NCBI RefSeq assembly: GCF_012273895.1 | Contig: NC_052108.1 | Location: forward strand, 1,860,001-1,924,000 | From: Zerene cesonia | Taxonomy: Eukaryota; Arthropoda; Insecta; Lepidoptera; Pieridae | DNA length: 64,000 nt | Reading direction: 5' to 3' | Shown: piece by piece, positions 59,838-64,000 of the stretch | Position numbering within the stretch: the stretch's first letter is position 1 | Layout of the letters: each line of letters begins with the position of its first letter | The notes under the pieces: generated by a model | Database searches by the model: none | What the model saw: the letters and a program-made list of their open reading frames with translations, nothing else | Told to the model about the DNA's origin: nothing | Made by a program: the position numbers and the translations under genes

Positions 59838-60837
59838 NNNNNNNNNNNNNNNNNNNNNNNNNNNNNNNNNNNNNNNNNNNNNNNNNNNNNNNNNNNNNNN
59901 NNNNNNNNNNNNNNNNNNNNNNNNNNNNNNNNNNNNNNNNNNNNNNNNNNNNNNNNNNNNNNNNNNNNNNNNNNNNNNNNNNNNNNNNNNNNNNNNNNNN
60001 NNNNNNNNNNNNNNNNNNNNNNNNNNNNNNNNNNNNNNNNNNNNNNNNNNNNNNNNNNNNNNNNNNNNNNNNNNNNNNNNNNNNNNNNNNNNNNNNNNNN
60101 NNNNNNNNNNNNNNNNNNNNNNNNNNNNNNNNNNNNNNNNNNNNNNNNNNNNNNNNNNNNNNNNNNNNNNNNNNNNNNNNNNNNNNNNNNNNNNNNNNNN
60201 NNNNNNNNNNNNNNNNNNNNNNNNNNNNNNNNNNNNNNNNNNNNNNNNNNNNNNNNNNNNNNNNNNNNNNNNNNNNNNNNNNNNNNNNNNNNNNNNNNNN
60301 NNNNNNNNNNNNNNNNNNNNNNNNNNNNNNNNNNNNNNNNNNNNNNNNNNNNNNNNNNNNNNNNNNNNNNNNNNNNNNNNNNNNNNNNNNNNNNNNNNNN
60401 NNNNNNNNNNNNNNNNNNNNNNNNNNNNNNNNNNNNNNNNNNNNNNNNNNNNNNNNNNNNNNNNNNNNNNNNNNNNNNNNNNNNNNNNNNNNNNNNNNNN
60501 NNNNNNNNNNNNNNNNNNNNNNNNNNNNNNNNNNNNNNNNNNNNNNNNNNNNNNNNNNNNNNNNNNNNNNNNNNNNNNNNNNNNNNNNNNNNNNNNNNNN
60601 NNNNNNNNNNNNNNNNNNNNNNNNNNNNNNNNNNNNNNNNNNNNNNNNNNNNNNNNNNNNNNNNNNNNNNNNNNNNNNNNNNNNNNNNNNNNNNNNNNNN
60701 NNNNNNNNNNNNNNNNNNNNNNNNNNNNNNNNNNNNNNNNNNNNNNNNNNNNNNNNNNNNNNNNNNNNNNNNNNNNNNNNNNNNNNNNNNNNNNNNNNNN
60801 NNNNNNNNNNNNNNNNNNNNNNNNNNNNNNNNNNNNN
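59838..60837. other. Assembly gap, exactly 1000 N
   Basis: The round length suggests a placeholder rather than a measured size. Open frames spanning it are artefacts. Confidence 0.98.
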
Positions 60838-61420
60838 ATATTCAAAACTAAATTATCACCTGCCCTCCTGCTTACCAAACCTATCAGAGCATATAACCAT
60901 TAGATTATACAGTTTAAATTTCAACGCACATAACGTTAACAAGTCAAATATCCAGCAGATAAGATTGTATCTCGACTAATTCACACCGATCTTTAAGTAG
61001 AACTATTTCGGAAATTTTAGGGTCAGATAGTCCGAAATTGGGGTGTGAAATAACACCAACGTCAATGGCATTAACTGTTTTTACTTTTATCAAATTCTCT
61101 GGTTTGTGTACGTTATTTATTTTAAATTTCTTTTGCCTTTCGTTAATTGTCATACCGTTAACTCCTAAGCTTTACTTCAGATAAATAAATATTACTTATA
61201 TCTTATAGTTCTTTACATCTAGAGCTTGTTTGTTGAATTGCTTATTTTATGATTTAAGTTAATAAAATAGCCTGAATTGTTGTAGGCGAAATTATTGAAA
61301 TGATCATAGAAACTACTCATTTTTAATTATTAATTTTATTATTGACGAAGATGAATCCAACTAAATAAAGATCGCGAAATCTGTAAACCTCACTTTACAA
61401 AACGAATATAATATAACAAA
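60838..61420. other. AT-rich unassigned DNA right of the gap
   Basis: No pogo-like right end (GTTTCACTG-type) is visible here. Confidence 0.35.
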
Positions 61421-61478
61421 TTTTAACCGACTTCCAACAACGGAGAAGGTTCTATGTTCGTCGAAGGTTATATGTATC
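61421..61478 (+). repeat. Dispersed repeat fragment M (terminal part)
   Basis: AAATTTTAACCGACTTCC then GAAGGTTCTATGTTCGTCG; shares AACCGACTT with the copies at 7240 and 16840. Confidence 0.4.
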
Positions 61479-61581
61479 ATTTTCATATTTAAATTTTTTA
61501 TTTTCCTTTATTCCAGTGGTCAATCCATCTATCATCCTTTATCATTCCGCTTAAGAACAGACAGAACATCCGCAGAAGCCA

Positions 61582-61629
61582 TGCGCATCAGGCGAACCAC
61601 CAGCTCAAGTGCCCGCTATGACATAAAAA
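61582..61629 (+). mobile_element. Family E 3' fragment
   Basis: CATCAGGCGAACCACCAGCT to the GACATAAAAAA tail. Confidence 0.65.
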
Positions 61630-62588
61630 AATATCTCAATGTTATAATATCCAATCTACAATTAAGAACTGTCGCAATATTGGGGAAAGTATATAAAACG
61701 ACACGATCAAAATAACGTTAATAATGCAAAATGTTCCAATATTGCCATTTAATTACTGTAATAAATATTAAAACAATATAGCAGAAAAGATGCGTTCGAT
61801 AATCATTGCATTGCATAAAAAATATAATGACCCGATGCCACCTGCGGCAGGACATAAAATTTCAGCTTGAAGAAAGCGCATTAAGTTATGTTTTTTATGT
61901 ATCAAAAAATTATATCGATGGTCTTTGTATAAGTAGCTGATTCCCCGATGTTATCTGGGTGGACAACTTGTGACATAATGTCTGAAACGATAGTTTCTAC
62001 ATACAGAATTAACATAGTAAATGGTTAACGAAATTTCCGAATTCATATCTCCAAAACCAGCTTAGGTGTAGGTACTAGTGTTAAGAGATAATTCACACGA
62101 TTATTTCTTATCGATGTCATTACACTTTTAATTTCACTAAAAACCAATAGCGCGTTTTGAACTCGTGTCTTATTACTTTATGCTGTAATGTATGTTAAAT
62201 CATAACTTATTTTTATGAGAAAATCAACATTTACTGAAACAACCGGTCACTATACACTAGTGTCGCTTAGCCAGGATGGTGGATGGCCTTAATCTCTAGA
62301 GGATGAATAAGTGTGTTTGAAAACCGCTACTAAACATCAAACAATAATAATTAATTAGTTGGCAGATGATTATGAAATGTCTTAAATTGGTCCTGTATTT
62401 TCACGTCATCGTAATTCCAGGGCTTGTGGCTTGTTTTAACGCTGTGTAATTGATGTTTTGAACCAGCTATTCTCATTGCGATAATCATAGAAGTAGTTTA
62501 GTGATGTTGGTTTCTGACTTTCATGAAAAATATATGGATCAAGAATGCTATTTTTGTCTTTAAATTTATGTCCCTACTAGCGCCCCCG
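61630..62588. other. AT-rich unassigned DNA
   Basis: Nothing recognised. Confidence 0.35.
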
Positions 62589-62794
62589 CATGCGCCCCGC
62601 GGTTTCACCCGCGTAATTCTGTATCCCGTAGAAATATGGGTATTGTCTATATGTCATTTTAGTTGTCCAGCTATCTACCGTAGTAACCGTATCGTACCAA
62701 ATTTCAGAGCAATCGGTTCAGTAGTTATTGCGTGAATGAGTAACAAACACACACACATCCATTACAACCTTTAGCATTTATAATATTAGTAGGA
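62589..62794 (-). mobile_element. Hel-A element, 3' tip lost
   Basis: Begins ATGCGCCCCGCGGTTTCACC with no CTAG; TCAGTAGTTATTGCGTGAAT; 5' end TTAGTAGGA. A small insertion (CCGTAGTAACCGTATC) lies near 62678. Confidence 0.8.
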
Positions 62795-63231
62795 AGTAGG
62801 ATAATCATAATTCTAATCAAATAAGATAACTACGTGTAGCAGAAAGTCAAGGGCTAGACAACATGTTAAACTTATATTTATCTGTTCTAGGCCAGCTTGG
62901 AGGTTTCTTTCCTTATAGCGCCCTTTTGTTCCCAATGCGCCCTGCTATGGAAACGTGGAGTCCTGATTATGACTAGTTCCATTGAGTATTTGTGTATCTT
63001 TTGTATATTCTGCTTATTTGTTCTTCATTCCTCCCCTAATTCTTAAACATAAAATACAAGCAGATAAAAAAACGAAAAAATCTAAAACGGGTTGAAAATA
63101 AAACAAGATGTTATAATCGAATTAACGGCCCACCTCTCTGTCTACAAGGAATTATCCAAGAGCGATCGATGTTTAATGAAATGGTTCTGTACATATATAT
63201 GTGATTGGCCAAGCATTTTTAGAAAATTTTA
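62795..63231. other. AT-rich unassigned DNA
   Basis: Nothing recognised. Confidence 0.35.
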
Positions 63232-63303
63232 AAACATCATCATCATATATATGTTCTACTGTGAAAGGGCTCCTATGAGGGTTCAGGCCATAATCCACCA
63301 CTG
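63232..63303 (-). mobile_element. tRNA-derived SINE (family F) 3' fragment
   Basis: AACATCATCATCATATATAT then GAGGGTTCAGGCCATAATCC; matches 32404-32480. 5'-truncated. Confidence 0.65.
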
Positions 63304-63499
63304 CTGTTTTTTAAAACATACTTATATACATACAGATTTTTTCAGACAAATAAGTTCGTATAGTTACATACCAATATGCATAACAATTTAAGGTAATCAA
63401 AATATAATACAAAATAACGATTGACATAAGAAATCTAGGTAGGTACAATTTTTTAGCTTGTGCGTATGTTTTTTGAGCTGTAGTGGGTGTTGTGGTATG

Positions 63500-63600
63500 C
63501 AATATCTTAATATATGTATAAAAATCCAGTGTCATAATGCATATTCCCAATGAGCTCTTCACCAACTCAACCAATTTTGATGAAATTTGGCATGGCATGA
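63500..63600 (+). mobile_element. Helitron-like 5' fragment
   Basis: TAAAAATCCAGTGTCATAAT then CAACCAATTTTGATGAAATT: same layout as the 5' half of the Helitron-like families, with no 3' end. Confidence 0.35.
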
Positions 63601-64000
63601 TGCTTAATCCTACAACAAAAAGAGTTATATTAGTTATTATACTACAAATTGCGATATTTTATTATAATTCATAAATAGGAAGAATATTATTTGTAATGGA
63701 AACATACAAATTTCTATTCAGAGAACCCTAATAACTGGTTCAAAATTGAATTAATTAGGCTATCAACAGGTGGTTAAAATAACTCGCTTACTTGCGAGGT
63801 TCTTAATAATTGGATTTTTACTTTCATTCATCTAAATTGGAATATTGGATGAGGCATATTTTGATAAGAGTACTGTTTCACGGTAACCTTAAAACCTACA
63901 TAACTTGCTATATAGTTTCTCCTTGGGTCGACATAAATAAAATTATGGTGTTACCACTTTTGAAATAAAAACAGGTATAAATAGACTTTATTACCAGTTT
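63601..64000. other. AT-rich unassigned DNA at window end
   Basis: Nothing recognised. Confidence 0.35.

Noticed and set aside
59811..60979. Three long open frames of 339-388 codons
   Set aside because: They consist almost entirely of N from the assembly gap.

Overview
The window looks like nuclear DNA of a moth or butterfly (Lepidoptera). It is AT-rich, carries a single intron-split animal gene, and is littered with short interspersed elements of types I associate with lepidopteran genomes: several families of ~150-200 bp non-autonomous Helitron-like elements (start TC, end CTAG, sit between an A and a T), a tRNA-derived SINE with a TGA-rich tail, and an A-tailed SINE-like retroposon. Family letters used here (Hel-A, Hel-B and so on) are my own labels. 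Family identities come from reading and memory; no database was searched.

Layout. 1-884 is intron or upstream DNA of a lipase gene. 885-1563 is its last coding exon, a pancreatic-lipase-family protein with an intact Ser-Asp-His triad but a short, cysteine-altered lid. No other convincing protein-coding gene is visible in the remaining ~62 kb. Almost every other open frame is a chance frame in AT-rich DNA or lies in a repeat. The rest is intergenic, or the intron of a gene whose exons lie outside or are too small to recognise by eye.

Mobile DNA is scattered throughout but clumps at about 2.6-3.2 kb, 7.4-8.8 kb, 15.5-16.1 kb, 26.0-28.0 kb, 31.2-33.4 kb, 36.9-38.8 kb and 46.1-49.6 kb. Besides Helitrons and SINEs there is one clear hAT-type MITE (37861-38171, 15-bp inverted ends, 8-bp target duplication), one piggyBac-like MITE (25175-25331, TTAA ends), and the 5' end of a pogo/Tigger-like element cut off by an assembly gap of exactly 1000 N (59838-60837). 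The long repeat-poor stretches are 10.5-12.1, 12.3-13.4, 16.1-19.6, 33.4-36.6, 40.3-46.1 and 49.6-55.8 kb. They hold a few GC-rich islands, G-run motifs and hairpins that could be regulatory, but nothing I can assign.

The observations most worth following are: (1) the AGATGGCGC-type motifs (insect CTCF-like) flanking the lipase exon and paired at 35.3-35.5 kb, far more often than composition predicts; (2) the modified short-lid lipase; (3) three exon-like segments with splice-like signals (14447, 36636 and 57692); (4) a 22-bp-arm GC-rich hairpin at 38748-38796. I found no convincing undescribed multi-gene system.
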